DNA of 64,000 nt from the NCBI GenBank assembly GCA_910576335.1, contig CAJTIU010000013.1:1-64000 (forward strand). The letters run 5' to 3'. This document shows, piece by piece, positions 27,479-37,272 of this stretch. Position numbers and translations under genes: made by a program. Every line of letters begins with the position of its first letter. Within the stretch, counting starts at the first letter, position 1. Source of the stretch: Lachnospiraceae bacterium (GTDB taxonomy: Bacteria; Bacillota; Clostridia; Lachnospirales; Lachnospiraceae). Below the pieces are notes generated by a model. It had not been told where the DNA came from. It saw only the letters and a list, made by a program, of their open reading frames with translations, and made no database searches.

Positions 27479-30400
27479 ATGTTAGCGAAACTAAGTAAGA
27501 TGAGTATGTCTTTCATTCTGGTTCTTTGCCTGCTCTGCGGGCAGATGGTTTGTGCCAGTGCATCTGAGGCAAGTGGCCCGGATGAATGGAACACAATTCA
27601 GAACAGACTAAAGGAATATTTCCTGGGTCTGGACACAATTGATGACGGCGCAAAGGTTGATACCTGTTATGTCAGTAAGGCGAGTGAATACCTGGGGATG
27701 ATACAGGATGACGGTTCATTTGCCGATGTGGATTATACGTCCACAACAGGTGCAGCCAACGGTAAGGCATGGGATCCTTATCTGGCGCTGGACCGCCTGC
27801 AGGCGCTTGCGATAGCTTATCATAAAGAGGGAAATGAGCTTTATGGGAAAGCGGAGGTAGTCGAGAAGCTGAATACAGCAATTAAGCATTGGGGTACAGC
27901 AAATCCGCGCTCTACGAACTGGTGGGAGAATCAAATCGGCGTTCAGCTGAGGTTCTCAAGAATCGCTTTATTCATGAAGGATATCATGAACGAAGAAGCT
28001 ATGAATATCATGCTGACAAAGCTGAAGGAAAAAACGCCTGTAAAATATGGAACCGGGCAGAATAATCTGTGGTTTGACCAGAATTATGTGTATCACGCCA
28101 TCATTACAGAGGATGCAGTGCAATTAAAAGATATGGTGACAAACTATCTAGATTATTGTCTGCTGACACAGCTTGATGATACGACAGCAGAGGCGGTGCA
28201 GGTGGATAACAGCTTTTACATGCATGGCAGGCAGTTTTATTCTAATGGCTACGGGCTGTCCATGTTCCGTGATATGAGCTTCTGGATCTATATGCTGAGG
28301 GAAACACAGTTTTCCTTAAGCCAGGAAGTGATGGACAGAATGGCGGGCTATATGCTGAACGGAACAAGCTGGACAATCCGTGGTGATATTATAGAGCTGT
28401 ATCTAGGGTATCGTCCTTATAATTATGATGTTGGATACAACAATTATGCATATGCCTACATTGATCCATTGAAGAGAATGGTGGCTTCTGATAAGGAGCA
28501 TGCAGCACAGTATCAGACGGTTCTGGATAATATTATGAATCCGTCCGTATCGAATGGGAAAAACGGACACTATTACATGTGGCGCTCTGGCTATGATTCC
28601 CACATGAGAGACGGTTATGGGGTAAATATTAAGATGGATTCCAGAAATCTGATCGGCGGAGAGTGGCGCGGAAGCTGGACCGGGGAAGATAAGGGACAGC
28701 TCATTTACTGGACATCCTCGGCGGCATCCACAATTACCATTGATGGAGATGAATATACCAATGTATATGCTGCCTACGACTGGGCACATTGTCCAGGGAC
28801 AACAACGCCTAACCGCATTGTTCAGGATTACTCTAATTATGGCAGGTTCACCAATGGTACGGATCATACGATCGGCGCAACGGACGGGACGTATGGGAGT
28901 ACTGCTTACCTGATGAATAAGAAAGGCACCCAGGCGGCAAAAGGATATTTCTTCTTTGATGATGAATTTGTTGCATTAGGAGCCGGGATTAAGTCAACGG
29001 AAACAACGGCGATCCATACCACACTGAATCAGAGTGAGGCAGACGGCGTTAAGGTTGACGGCGAAGCTGTGGATCTGGGGACAGACGGGAAGGACTTTAA
29101 TGCCCGGTACATTTATAATGATAAAACAGGTTATGTGTTCCTGGAGGATACGGCTGTTAAGGTTTCCAATAAAAAGCAGACAGACGCGCCGAGCCTGTGG
29201 CCCCGGGAGAAGGTAGAAGAGGCAGCTCCGGTCTTTACCGCATATATCGACCATGGCGTAAAGCCTGCGGATGCTTCCTATGCCTATATTGTTGTACCGA
29301 ATAAGGGAGAAGCAGATATTAAGAGCTATGCGGAAAATATTCCGGTTACTGTTATAAAAAATACAGCGGATGTACAGGCTGTAAGGCATGACGGCTTAAA
29401 GCAGACGCAGATTAATTTCTATAAAGCCGGCTCACTGGAGTATAAAGAAGGCTATACAATTACAGTTGACCAGGCGTGCAGCATTCTGATTGATGAATCG
29501 AAGGCTGTAAGGCAGATTACGGCTGCAGTGAATGACCAGGATGCTCATAAGACAATAAATGTGGATTTGTCCTATGACAATAAGAAAACAAGGACATCCT
29601 TTGTTTCTGCTGCACTTCCCTATGCAGGCCAGTCGATGACAATTGCAGAGGGTGAAGATGACAGGTATCATGCAAGCAGTGAGAAAGAAGGACACGGCGT
29701 AAAAAATGTCGTGGACAAAAATCCGAATACATATTGGGAGAGCGGACAAAGCCAGGACAGAAATGAGGAATGGATTTCTCTGTTTACCGGAACAGAACAG
29801 TATATTAACAGCATGGACATACTGTGGGGAGATCATTTTGCAAGCGAATACGAGATTTATACGTCACAGGATGGAGTACAGTATGAAAAAATATATTCTG
29901 TTTCAGATGGAAAAGGGCAGAAGGAGACGGTTCCTGTTGGAACGATCTGCCAGTATGTGAAGATTCTGATGAAAGCCGGCCCCCAGGCTGATTACCAGAT
30001 CAAAGAAGTAACCCTGCAGACAAGTCAGTTATTATCACAGAACAGGAAGACAGAGACGAGTTCACAGTCAACGCAGGCACCGACATTTACCGGGAATCTT
30101 GCAGTTGACGGTGATCTGAATACAAGATGGGCTTCGCTGAGGAATGAAGATGACAACTGGATCAGTGTTGACCTGGGTGCAAAGGCAACAATTCACGCAA
30201 TTGAGGTGAACTGGGAGTCTGCCTGCTCCGACCAGTACCAGATTGAGGTTTCGGATAATAACACAGACTGGACTGTTGTCCGTGAAGGGCTTGTGACAGA
30301 CCAGTCATTAAAGGATAAGTTTGTGTTAAACGAAGCGGCTGGGCGTTATGTAAAGCTGCACTCATTGAAATCAAGATTAACACAATATGGCATCAATATT

Positions 30401-32413
30401 TTTGAGTTTAAGGTTTATGGGGAATACACTGACGGAGAACCAGAGGAGAATGTTGCTTTAAATAAACCATCCAGTGCAAGCAGTGTATTTATTGATGCAA
30501 AAGATGGCAATAAAGAGTACAGTTCATCGTTAGCATTTGATGGAAACACTGGAAGCATAGGCGGCAAGCAGTCAAGATGGGTATCCTATAGAAGAAAGGA
30601 ACATCCAGATGAGAATGTTGATGATCAGTGGATTTCAGTGGATTTAGAGGACTCTTATAAGATTTCAAGAATTGTGCACAACTGGGAAGGAAGTGGCGGA
30701 AAGGAATACAAAGTCCAGATTTCAGACAATGGGGAAGAATGGACGGATGTTAGTCATGTTACGGACGGGAAAGGCGGTATTGTAGAGCTGTCATTTGATG
30801 AGGAGACCATAGCAAGGTATGTAAAAATGCAAGGGATTGAGCCGGGCGGACAGTATGGATATTCCCTGTGGGAATTTGAAGTATATGGGAGATTAGTGAA
30901 TCCGCCTGTAGATACAGCTGCATTATCTGCTGCAATAGAGGAGATCCGCAGTTTCCGGACAGACGGCTATACAAGTGAGTCTATAGCGTTATATGAGGCC
31001 GCAATAACAGAGGCGTTAAGGGTGGCAGAGAGTGTACTGAACAAGGAAGATGTAACCCAGGAAGAAACCGACCAGGCAGTGGAAAACCTGCAGGCAGCAT
31101 TCGAGAGTGCAAAGGGAAGCCTTGTAACAATAAAAGAAGCCCTGCAGACGGAACTTACCCAGGGAATCGAGGAAGTACAAAAGGACGTTAAGGAAGAGAG
31201 CAGCTACACACCGGAAAGCTGGAGGGTGTATCAGGAAGCTCTCGCAGCGGCAGAGGAAGCATTAAAGGGAGAGAATCTTACAAAGGAAGAGGTAGACCGT
31301 GTGCTGTCAGAGCTTCAAAAAGCGGCAGAAGGTCTTGCAGAGATAACGCCAGGACCAGACACGCCAGTGGATAAGTCCGACCTGTCTGATAAGATGGAAG
31401 AGATTCGCAATTTTTCCACGGACGGCTATACAAGTGAGTCCATAGCATTATACGAGGCGGCTATAACAGAGGCACTAAGAGCAGCGGAGAATGTCCTAAA
31501 TAAGGAAGATGCAGCCCAGGAAGAGATAGCCCAGGCATTAGAAAGCCTGCAGGCAGCATTTGAGAGTGCAAAGGGAAGCCTTGTAGAAACAAAAGAGACC
31601 CTGCAGACGGAACTGACCCAGGGAATCGAAGAAGTACAGAAGGACGTTAAGGAAGAGAGCAGCTACACGCCGGAAAGCTGGAAGGTGTATCAGGAAGCAC
31701 TTGCAGCAGCAGAGGAAGCATTAAAGGGAGAGAATCTTACAAAGGAAGAGGTAGACCGTGTGCTGTCAGAGCTTCAAAAAGCGGCGGAAGGTCTTGCAGA
31801 GATAACGCCAGGACCAGGTCCGGATAATCCGAATCCAGATAAACCAGATCCAGGTACTCAGAAGCCGCCTGTACAGCAGGCAGTAAAGAAGATTTCTCTC
31901 ACTCTGAAAGGGCAGAATATCAAGAATAAAGCATCGCTTAATGTAACCTTTGGTAAAAACTATACATTTAAGGCTAATGCAGTTGACCAGGCGGGAAAGA
32001 AGATTTCAGGAATCACATGGAAATCTTCTAATAAGAAGATTGCAACGGTCAAAAATGGAAAGGTTACGATTAAGAAAAAATCTGGCAAGACAAAAATTAC
32101 GGCGTCTGTAGGCGGAAAATCTGTGACAGTTACTTTAAAAGCAAGTAAAAAGCCTGTTAAAGTAACAAAAATTACAATTGGAAAATATAGTAAAACCATG
32201 AAGGTGAAAAAGACTCAGAAGCTAAAAGTAACAGTCATGCAGCCAACGGCCGCAAACAGTAAAGTAGTATGGAAATCTTCGAATAAAAAGATTGCCACTG
32301 TTAATAAAAGCGGGAAAGTGACTGCGAAAAAGGCCGGCAGGGTTACGATTACAGCTACTGCAAAGGACGGGAGCAGGAAAAAGGCTTCTGCGAAAATTAC
32401 AGTAAAGAAATAA
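27479..32413 (+). CDS. Secreted polysaccharide lyase family 8-type enzyme with F5/8C, FIVAR and Ig-like domains
   Basis: 1644 residues from ATG 27479, which has AAGGAGGAG before it and opens a signal peptide (MLAKLSKMSMSFILVLCLLC); the frame is open upstream but has no start signal. The PL8 alpha-toroid spans about 30-350 and the beta-sandwich 350-710. Candidate catalytic residues are Asn195 (TGQN), His249 and Tyr258 (MHGRQFYSNGYG); the nine-residue His-Tyr spacing matches known hyaluronate/chondroitin lyases. Three discoidin-like F5/8C domains (about 720-845, 855-980, 988-1139), four FIVAR modules in two 153-residue repeats (1146-1445), a Pro/Asp linker and two BIG2 domains (1468-1644) follow. 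There is no LPXTG anchor. The substrate (hyaluronan, chondroitin, xanthan) is undecided. It heads a sugar-uptake locus. Confidence 0.88.
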   Translation: MLAKLSKMSMSFILVLCLLCGQMVCASASEASGPDEWNTIQNRLKEYFLGLDTIDDGAKVDTCYVSKASEYLGMIQDDGSFADVDYTSTTGAANGKAWDPYLALDRLQALAIAYHKEGNELYGKAEVVEKLNTAIKHWGTANPRSTNWWENQIGVQLRFSRIALFMKDIMNEEAMNIMLTKLKEKTPVKYGTGQNNLWFDQNYVYHAIITEDAVQLKDMVTNYLDYCLLTQLDDTTAEAVQVDNSFYMHGRQFYSNGYGLSMFRDMSFWIYMLRETQFSLSQEVMDRMAGYMLNGTSWTIRGDIIELYLGYRPYNYDVGYNNYAYAYIDPLKRMVASDKEHAAQYQTVLDNIMNPSVSNGKNGHYYMWRSGYDSHMRDGYGVNIKMDSRNLIGGEWRGSWTGEDKGQLIYWTSSAASTITIDGDEYTNVYAAYDWAHCPGTTTPNRIVQDYSNYGRFTNGTDHTIGATDGTYGSTAYLMNKKGTQAAKGYFFFDDEFVALGAGIKSTETTAIHTTLNQSEADGVKVDGEAVDLGTDGKDFNARYIYNDKTGYVFLEDTAVKVSNKKQTDAPSLWPREKVEEAAPVFTAYIDHGVKPADASYAYIVVPNKGEADIKSYAENIPVTVIKNTADVQAVRHDGLKQTQINFYKAGSLEYKEGYTITVDQACSILIDESKAVRQITAAVNDQDAHKTINVDLSYDNKKTRTSFVSAALPYAGQSMTIAEGEDDRYHASSEKEGHGVKNVVDKNPNTYWESGQSQDRNEEWISLFTGTEQYINSMDILWGDHFASEYEIYTSQDGVQYEKIYSVSDGKGQKETVPVGTICQYVKILMKAGPQADYQIKEVTLQTSQLLSQNRKTETSSQSTQAPTFTGNLAVDGDLNTRWASLRNEDDNWISVDLGAKATIHAIEVNWESACSDQYQIEVSDNNTDWTVVREGLVTDQSLKDKFVLNEAAGRYVKLHSLKSRLTQYGINIFEFKVYGEYTDGEPEENVALNKPSSASSVFIDAKDGNKEYSSSLAFDGNTGSIGGKQSRWVSYRRKEHPDENVDDQWISVDLEDSYKISRIVHNWEGSGGKEYKVQISDNGEEWTDVSHVTDGKGGIVELSFDEETIARYVKMQGIEPGGQYGYSLWEFEVYGRLVNPPVDTAALSAAIEEIRSFRTDGYTSESIALYEAAITEALRVAESVLNKEDVTQEETDQAVENLQAAFESAKGSLVTIKEALQTELTQGIEEVQKDVKEESSYTPESWRVYQEALAAAEEALKGENLTKEEVDRVLSELQKAAEGLAEITPGPDTPVDKSDLSDKMEEIRNFSTDGYTSESIALYEAAITEALRAAENVLNKEDAAQEEIAQALESLQAAFESAKGSLVETKETLQTELTQGIEEVQKDVKEESSYTPESWKVYQEALAAAEEALKGENLTKEEVDRVLSELQKAAEGLAEITPGPGPDNPNPDKPDPGTQKPPVQQAVKKISLTLKGQNIKNKASLNVTFGKNYTFKANAVDQAGKKISGITWKSSNKKIATVKNGKVTIKKKSGKTKITASVGGKSVTVTLKASKKPVKVTKITIGKYSKTMKVKKTQKLKVTVMQPTAANSKVVWKSSNKKIATVNKSGKVTAKKAGRVTITATAKDGSRKKASAKITVKK
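30962..31803 (+). repeat. In-frame tandem duplication inside the lyase gene (period 459 bp)
   Basis: GACGGCTATACAAGTGAGTC at 30962 recurs at 31421, and the block up to GCAGAGATAACGCCAGGACC is repeated with high nucleotide identity. Each 153-residue unit holds two FIVAR modules. The high identity suggests a recent duplication. Confidence 0.85.
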
Positions 32414-32425
32414 ATGTAATCATGC

Positions 32426-32461
32426 TATATTGCGCGGCAGATTTATCTGCCGCGCAATATA
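32426..32461. terminator. Perfect palindromic hairpin after the lyase gene
   Basis: TATATTGCGCGGCAGA and its exact complement flank a TTTA loop: a 16-bp perfect stem 13 bases after the stop codon. It has only a short A/T run afterwards. A related partial sequence (AGATAAATCTGCCGCGCAACATA) occurs at 37138. Confidence 0.75.
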
Positions 32462-32666
32462 ATTAGCGAAACGTACGGTTAATTCGTGTGAGTCTGGGAC
32501 ATACTATAGTGAGTAGAATCAGGGGTGCGAAAGGAGCAGATGCTTTTGTACCTCTGTTTTTTTATTGTTTTTTAAAGTAAAACAGATTTGAAATTAAAGC
32601 TTGCAGATGATGTAATAGATATAGAAACACTGCAGTGAACAAAAAATACAAGTGGAGGTAAGAAGG

Positions 32667-34094
32667 ATGAAGAGAAAGATTACGATGAAGATTTTGGCGG
32701 GCGTGCTCTCGGCAGCAATGATGATGACGATGCTTACAGGGTGTGGAGGAAAGAAAAATGATGCAGGAGGCGGAGAGGCTAAAAATGAAACAGGCGGCTC
32801 TGGGGATGTGATCACAGTTGATTTCTGGACGGCTCCAGAGCAGTATAATCTAGACTTCTGGAGTAAATATGCAGATAAGTTTAATAGCAGCAATGCAGAG
32901 CTGGACGGAAAGAAGATCGAGGTGAAGGTTCAGATGATGCCTGCACAGCCTTCTTCCGAGGCGGGAATCCAGAATGCAATTGCCACTGACACAGTACCGG
33001 CAATTTCAGAAAATATTAACCGCAGTTTTGCAAACATACTGGCCGGGTCTCAGGCTGTATATGATATGGGACAGGAGGACTGGTTTTCTGAGATCGTAGC
33101 GGAACGCAAGATTGAAGAGACGGTAAAGGGATGGGAGATTGAAGGGGCTCAGTACGTGCTTCCGTTATATGTTAATCCAATTACAGTCTGCTACAATAGT
33201 AAAGCCTTGAAAGCCCTCGGATTTAACGAAGTACCGCAGACAATGGCAGATTTAGAAAAGCTTCTTGCGTCTTATAAGGACAAGCAGGAGGAGCTAAAGG
33301 GACAGGGAATTAGCCACTTTATGTGCCGTGCAGAATTTATGAATTCTGCAGATTACTGGGAGAGGTGGTTTGATATCGAGGCTCCGTATAATGCACTTGC
33401 TAAAGGAACGCCTCTTGTGGATGGAAATAAGCTTACCGCAGATAAGGAAGCGCTTGAGAAGGTATTCAAAATGTACGCGAATATGGGACAGTCTCTGCTG
33501 ACAGGGACAATTGACGCACTTTGGCAGCAGGAAACAATCCCGGTAGTAATGGGATGCGGGCTTCCATGGGACATTTCCGCTAATGATGCGGCAGGCAAAG
33601 CGTATGGAATGGATGGAGATTATGTATTTGGTCCTGCTTTAGTTGAAAATGCCGGGGATACTCCTTATAACTATGCAGACGCAAAGGGTATTGTTTTATA
33701 TAAAAATAAGGCAATCTCAGATGAGGAGCATAACGGTGCTGTTGAATTCCTCAAATATGTATTTACGGGAGACGGGAAGGATACAGTTGATGTTGACTGG
33801 CTGAATGCTACAGCTATGCTTCCTGTACGCGGTGATCTGGAAGAAAACGAAACACTGGCAGCATATTTTGACGAGCATCCGGCGTTAAAGGATGTAAGTG
33901 CGAATGTTGCATATAGTGTTCCTGGCATGGCTCATGAAAAAGGTGCAGAGATTATGACAGCACTTGGTGAGAAGGGCGTGATCCCGCTGATGAACGAGGT
34001 GGCTGCTGTGAGCGGGATTAATGAAAATCCGGACGTTTCAAAATATGTGGATGATGCATTAAATGCCATGAAAGAAGCAGGCGGTTTAGAATAA
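32667..34094 (+). CDS. Sugar ABC transporter substrate-binding lipoprotein
   Basis: 475 residues. MKRKITMKILAGVLSAAMMM begins a lipoprotein signal ending in LTGC; ATG 32667 is used because the in-frame GTG at 32652 overlaps the GGAGG ribosome binding site. The mature part is a family 1 solute-binding protein: VDFWTAPEQYNLDFWSKYAD, PLYVNPITVCYNSKAL, VVMGCGLPWDI, FLKYVFTGDG. It binds an oligosaccharide, plausibly the product of the lyase encoded upstream. A strong terminator directly after it (34102) would give more binding protein than permeases. Confidence 0.9.
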   Translation: MKRKITMKILAGVLSAAMMMTMLTGCGGKKNDAGGGEAKNETGGSGDVITVDFWTAPEQYNLDFWSKYADKFNSSNAELDGKKIEVKVQMMPAQPSSEAGIQNAIATDTVPAISENINRSFANILAGSQAVYDMGQEDWFSEIVAERKIEETVKGWEIEGAQYVLPLYVNPITVCYNSKALKALGFNEVPQTMADLEKLLASYKDKQEELKGQGISHFMCRAEFMNSADYWERWFDIEAPYNALAKGTPLVDGNKLTADKEALEKVFKMYANMGQSLLTGTIDALWQQETIPVVMGCGLPWDISANDAAGKAYGMDGDYVFGPALVENAGDTPYNYADAKGIVLYKNKAISDEEHNGAVEFLKYVFTGDGKDTVDVDWLNATAMLPVRGDLEENETLAAYFDEHPALKDVSANVAYSVPGMAHEKGAEIMTALGEKGVIPLMNEVAAVSGINENPDVSKYVDDALNAMKEAGGLE

Positions 34095-34101
34095 AGTTTT
34101 A

Positions 34102-34134
34102 TTCCAGTCCTCATGAAGAGAGGACTGGAATTTT
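34102..34134 (+). terminator. Hairpin terminator between binding protein and permease genes
   Basis: TTCCAGTCCT and AGGACTGGAA form a 10-bp stem around CATGAAGAG, followed by four T. It is probably a partial terminator within the transport operon. A second hairpin made of ACTCACGGC and GCCGTGAGT follows at 34147-34176. Confidence 0.8.
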
Positions 34135-34206
34135 AAAAAGCAGTTATACTCACGGCAGATTTCGCTGGCCGTGAGTATATTTAAAAGATGAAAAGGAGTG
34201 CAGGAA

Positions 34207-35085
34207 GTGAAAAAGAAAAAAGTAAACATTATGCCATGGCTTTTTAATGCGCCTTATACGGTTTATTCAATTGTGTTTTTATTCCTTCCTCTGATTTGGG
34301 CTGTATGGCTGTCTATGACAGACTGGAATTTAATGTCCCCGGACTATAACTTTGTCAGATTCCGTAATTTTACAGAGCTGTTTACAGATGAAAGGGTAAG
34401 TGCGGCATTTGTCAATTCCATCCGGTATCTGATTCCGATTGTTGTACTGTGTTTTGTACTGGGAGTGGGGATTGCACTTATGGTATCGAAGCTGCCATCT
34501 GCATTAAAGGGATTTGCAGCGGTTATGTTTTTTATTCCCTATCTCACATCAGGGGTGTCCACATCCGTAATGGTAAAATACTTGTTTGGTTATAATTCGG
34601 CCTTCAGTACATTTTTAAGAGAAAGCTTTGGCCTGAATATAAACTGGCTTCAGAGTGAATGGGCGTTTTACATTATTATTCTGATGATTGTCTGGAAAAT
34701 GTCAGGATACTACGCATTATTTGTGCTTTCGGGGATCGAGTCCATCTCTGAGGATGTCTATGAGGCGGCGAAGCTGGACGGATGTACTGGAATAAAGAAG
34801 CTTTTGTCCATTACCCTGCCCATGATTACGCCGACACTGACATCAGTGATTGTTCTGGCAGCAGGGCTTTCATTCCAGATCTTTTCGGAACCGTTCCTGC
34901 TGACCGGAGGCGGGCCGATGCTTTCTACAACCACATGGCAGCTTGAGATTTATAATGCATCCTTTGTCCGGTTTCGTTCAGGCTACGGAGCGGCGATGGC
35001 AATTGCAAATGCAGTACAGATATTTGTAGTGATTCAGGCAATTACCTGGATTATGAACAGGCTGAACAAAAAGTACGGATGGTAA
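34207..35085 (+). CDS. Sugar ABC transporter permease 1 (MalF/UgpA type)
   Basis: 292 residues with six membrane segments. The EAA loop reads YEAAKLDGCTGIKKLLSITL, the family hallmark (EAA...G). FLFLPLIWAVWLSMTDWNL is the first segment. GTG 34207 is preferred to GTG 34198 because AAAGGAG ends immediately before 34198 but nine bases before 34207. It forms the channel together with the next gene's product. No ATPase gene is present, so a shared MsiK/UgpC-type ATPase from elsewhere is likely. Confidence 0.92.
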   Translation: MKKKKVNIMPWLFNAPYTVYSIVFLFLPLIWAVWLSMTDWNLMSPDYNFVRFRNFTELFTDERVSAAFVNSIRYLIPIVVLCFVLGVGIALMVSKLPSALKGFAAVMFFIPYLTSGVSTSVMVKYLFGYNSAFSTFLRESFGLNINWLQSEWAFYIIILMIVWKMSGYYALFVLSGIESISEDVYEAAKLDGCTGIKKLLSITLPMITPTLTSVIVLAAGLSFQIFSEPFLLTGGGPMLSTTTWQLEIYNASFVRFRSGYGAAMAIANAVQIFVVIQAITWIMNRLNKKYGW

Positions 35086-35091
35086 GGGGGG

Positions 35092-35931
35092 ATGAAAGTG
35101 AAAAAAAAGAAACTATCAGTTTCTACAATCATAATCAGTGTAATCACGATTTTACTAATGCTGATATCTCTTTTCCCATATTATTACATGGTTCTGCAGT
35201 CGTTTCTGCCGTGGGAATTAGTGGATAAAGCGCTGCTGCCAGAGAAAGTGTCTCTGGACAGCTATATCTACCTTTTAGGAGGAAATGGCGCCGGGTCTAC
35301 GGATCCGTGGCAGTGGATCCGGGCCCTGGCAAATTCTTTTATTATATCAATACCTACCGCGGCCGTCTCGGTTATGACAGGGCTGATGACAGGATATGCG
35401 GCAACGCATATGAAGTACAGAGGAAAGCAGGTAATCTATTCATCCTTGCTGTTTCAGATGTTCTTCCCGGTTATTATACTGCTGGTTCCCAGATATATGC
35501 TGATTCGTCCGCTGGCAAACAGCTATCTGGGCATGCTGCTTCCCTTAGTAATATCAATTTGGGGAATCTTCATGTATATCAATTATTTTAAAACAGTACC
35601 ATCAACTGTTTTCGAGGCAGCAAAGATTGACGGTGCAAGTGATTTTAAAATATTAATGAAAATAGCTCTCCCGTCAACAAAGTCTATTAGTATCATCGTA
35701 TTTTTATCTGTTTTTATGACAAGATGGAACGAATTGATGTGGGATATGCTGGTTGCTCCGGATTTGAAGATGCAGACATTAAACGTAATGATTTCCACGC
35801 AGTTTAATCAGAATTCCACGATTCCCGGTCCTATGTATGCGGCATCTGTAGTTCTGACACTGCCTGTCATTGTACTGTTTTTATGTTTTTCAAAATATTT
35901 TAAGGAAGGAATTAACTTTATGTTGAAATAG
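35092..35931 (+). CDS. Sugar ABC transporter permease 2 (MalG/UgpE type)
   Basis: 279 residues (277 if GTG 35098 is the start, which has better spacing to the run of six G at 35086-35091). Six membrane segments; EAA loop FEAAKIDGASDFKILMKIALP, and FPYYYMVLQSFLPWE near the N terminus. It is the second subunit of the transporter channel, seven bases after the first. Confidence 0.92.
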   Translation: MKVKKKKLSVSTIIISVITILLMLISLFPYYYMVLQSFLPWELVDKALLPEKVSLDSYIYLLGGNGAGSTDPWQWIRALANSFIISIPTAAVSVMTGLMTGYAATHMKYRGKQVIYSSLLFQMFFPVIILLVPRYMLIRPLANSYLGMLLPLVISIWGIFMYINYFKTVPSTVFEAAKIDGASDFKILMKIALPSTKSISIIVFLSVFMTRWNELMWDMLVAPDLKMQTLNVMISTQFNQNSTIPGPMYAASVVLTLPVIVLFLCFSKYFKEGINFMLK

Positions 35932-35939
35932 GTGATGTT

Positions 35940-37022
35940 ATGAGTGAGAAGAGGTCAGGGATTATAAGATTTCGGGAAAATCCGATGCTGTCAATCGCAG
36001 ATGTAACGCCCTCCTGCGAAGGCTTTACTGTAAAAGGCGTATTCAATTGCGGGGTTACAAAGTATAAGGGAGAATATATTTTACTGTGCCGCGTTGCCGA
36101 GGTCGCTGAGACGGATGAAGAGGACTGTGTGATGATTCCAGTTGTAGAAGAGAAGAACGGGAATAGTATTTTTAAGACCATCAGAATCAGAAAGTCGCAG
36201 CATCCAGAGTATTGCTTTGAGGATTCAAGGACAATTACCAGGGGAAATGACGGAAACAGGGATGTCGTATATCTTACAACCTTATCGCATCTTCGGATTG
36301 CCCGTTCTAAGGACGGGATACATTTTAAGGTTGGAAATATGCCGTGTATTATGCCCAATGCCAGTGAGGAATGCTGGGGAATGGAAGACCCAAGAATTAC
36401 AAAGATCGGAGATACCTATTACATAAATTATACCGCAGTATCTCCCAATGGGGCTGTAACATCACTGGTTACGACGAAGGACTTTGAGAGCTATGAGAGG
36501 AAAGGGATTATTTTTCTTCCGGAAAATAAGGATGTGACAATATTTCCAGAGAAAATTAATGGGAAATATTATTGCTTTAACCGGCCTGTCCCAAGGGGAA
36601 TCGGTTCTCCGGACATGTGGATTGCAGAATCAGAGGATCTGCTTCACTGGGGAGAGTACCGGCACTTTTACGGGGAAGCAGGAGGCTGGGAAAATGGCCG
36701 GATTGGGGGCGGCGCCCCTCCGCTGAAAACAGAGAAGGGGTGGATTAAGATCTATCACGCGACAGATAAGGAGGGCCGTTACTGCCTTGGCGCGTTTCTG
36801 CTTGACCTGGAAAATCCGGAAAAAATCCTTGCGAAGTCTGGCGTTCCGCTGCTAGAGCCAGAGATGGATTACGAAGTACAGGGATTTTTTGGGCAGGTTG
36901 TATTTTCGTGCGGTGCGTTAATAGAGGAAGACAGGATCAGGATATATTATGGGGCTGCCGACGACAGTGTATGTATGGCAGAGATTACAATAGAAGATTT
37001 GTATTGTCATTTGGGAGTATGA
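35940..37022 (+). CDS. GH130 family beta-mannoside phosphorylase/hydrolase-like protein
   Basis: 360 residues, a five-bladed beta-propeller by family. Motifs: VFNCGVTKYKGEYILLCRV, YCFEDSRTI, CWGMEDPRITKIGDTYYINY (candidate catalytic Asp150 in EDPR), NRPVPRGIGSPDMWIAES and GGGAPPLKTEKGWIKIYHA. Members phosphorolyse beta-1,2- or beta-1,4-mannosides such as mannosyl-glucose or mannosyl-N-acetylglucosamine, or mannobiose. It is cytoplasmic and sits 9 bases after the permease genes, so it acts on what they import. Exact linkage cannot be read from the sequence. Confidence 0.9.
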   Translation: MSEKRSGIIRFRENPMLSIADVTPSCEGFTVKGVFNCGVTKYKGEYILLCRVAEVAETDEEDCVMIPVVEEKNGNSIFKTIRIRKSQHPEYCFEDSRTITRGNDGNRDVVYLTTLSHLRIARSKDGIHFKVGNMPCIMPNASEECWGMEDPRITKIGDTYYINYTAVSPNGAVTSLVTTKDFESYERKGIIFLPENKDVTIFPEKINGKYYCFNRPVPRGIGSPDMWIAESEDLLHWGEYRHFYGEAGGWENGRIGGGAPPLKTEKGWIKIYHATDKEGRYCLGAFLLDLENPEKILAKSGVPLLEPEMDYEVQGFFGQVVFSCGALIEEDRIRIYYGAADDSVCMAEITIEDLYCHLGV

Positions 37023-37051
37023 GAAAAGCCCGAAAAGGGGAGACTTTTAAT

Positions 37052-37095
37052 ATAAGCCACTTTAAATAGCCTTATTGTTATTTAATGTGGCTTAT
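37052..37095. terminator. Hairpin terminator after the GH130 gene
   Basis: ATAAGCCAC(T)TTAAATA and TATTTAA(T)GTGGCTTAT form a long stem with a short loop; A/T-rich on both sides, so it could work in both directions. Confidence 0.7.
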
Positions 37096-37137
37096 ATTTG
37101 TATAACTTGCCTTGGACTTGTTTTACACTGCGTGCCA

Positions 37138-37252
37138 GATAAATCTGCCGCGCAACATAACTTGATGCGCACAGCCGCATAAGGAAGTATGCCGCTTTGC
37201 GGCTTCGGCTTTTGCGATACTTACGGCAGATTCCATTGGTTGTGAGCATAAC
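37138..37252. repeat. Dispersed hairpin repeat, GCCGCATAAGGAAGTATGCCGC family, copy 1
   Basis: The 37167-37252 block (GCGC, then CCGCATAAGGAAGTATGCCG, then TTTGCGATAC, then TACGGCAGATT) recurs at 63773-63856 with about 85% identity; the ACGGCAGATTTC part also occurs at 34150. It holds internal inverted repeats. The first bases (37138-37160) resemble the palindrome at 32426. Confidence 0.75.
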
Positions 37253-37272
37253 AGAAAGGGAGAGAACAGCTT

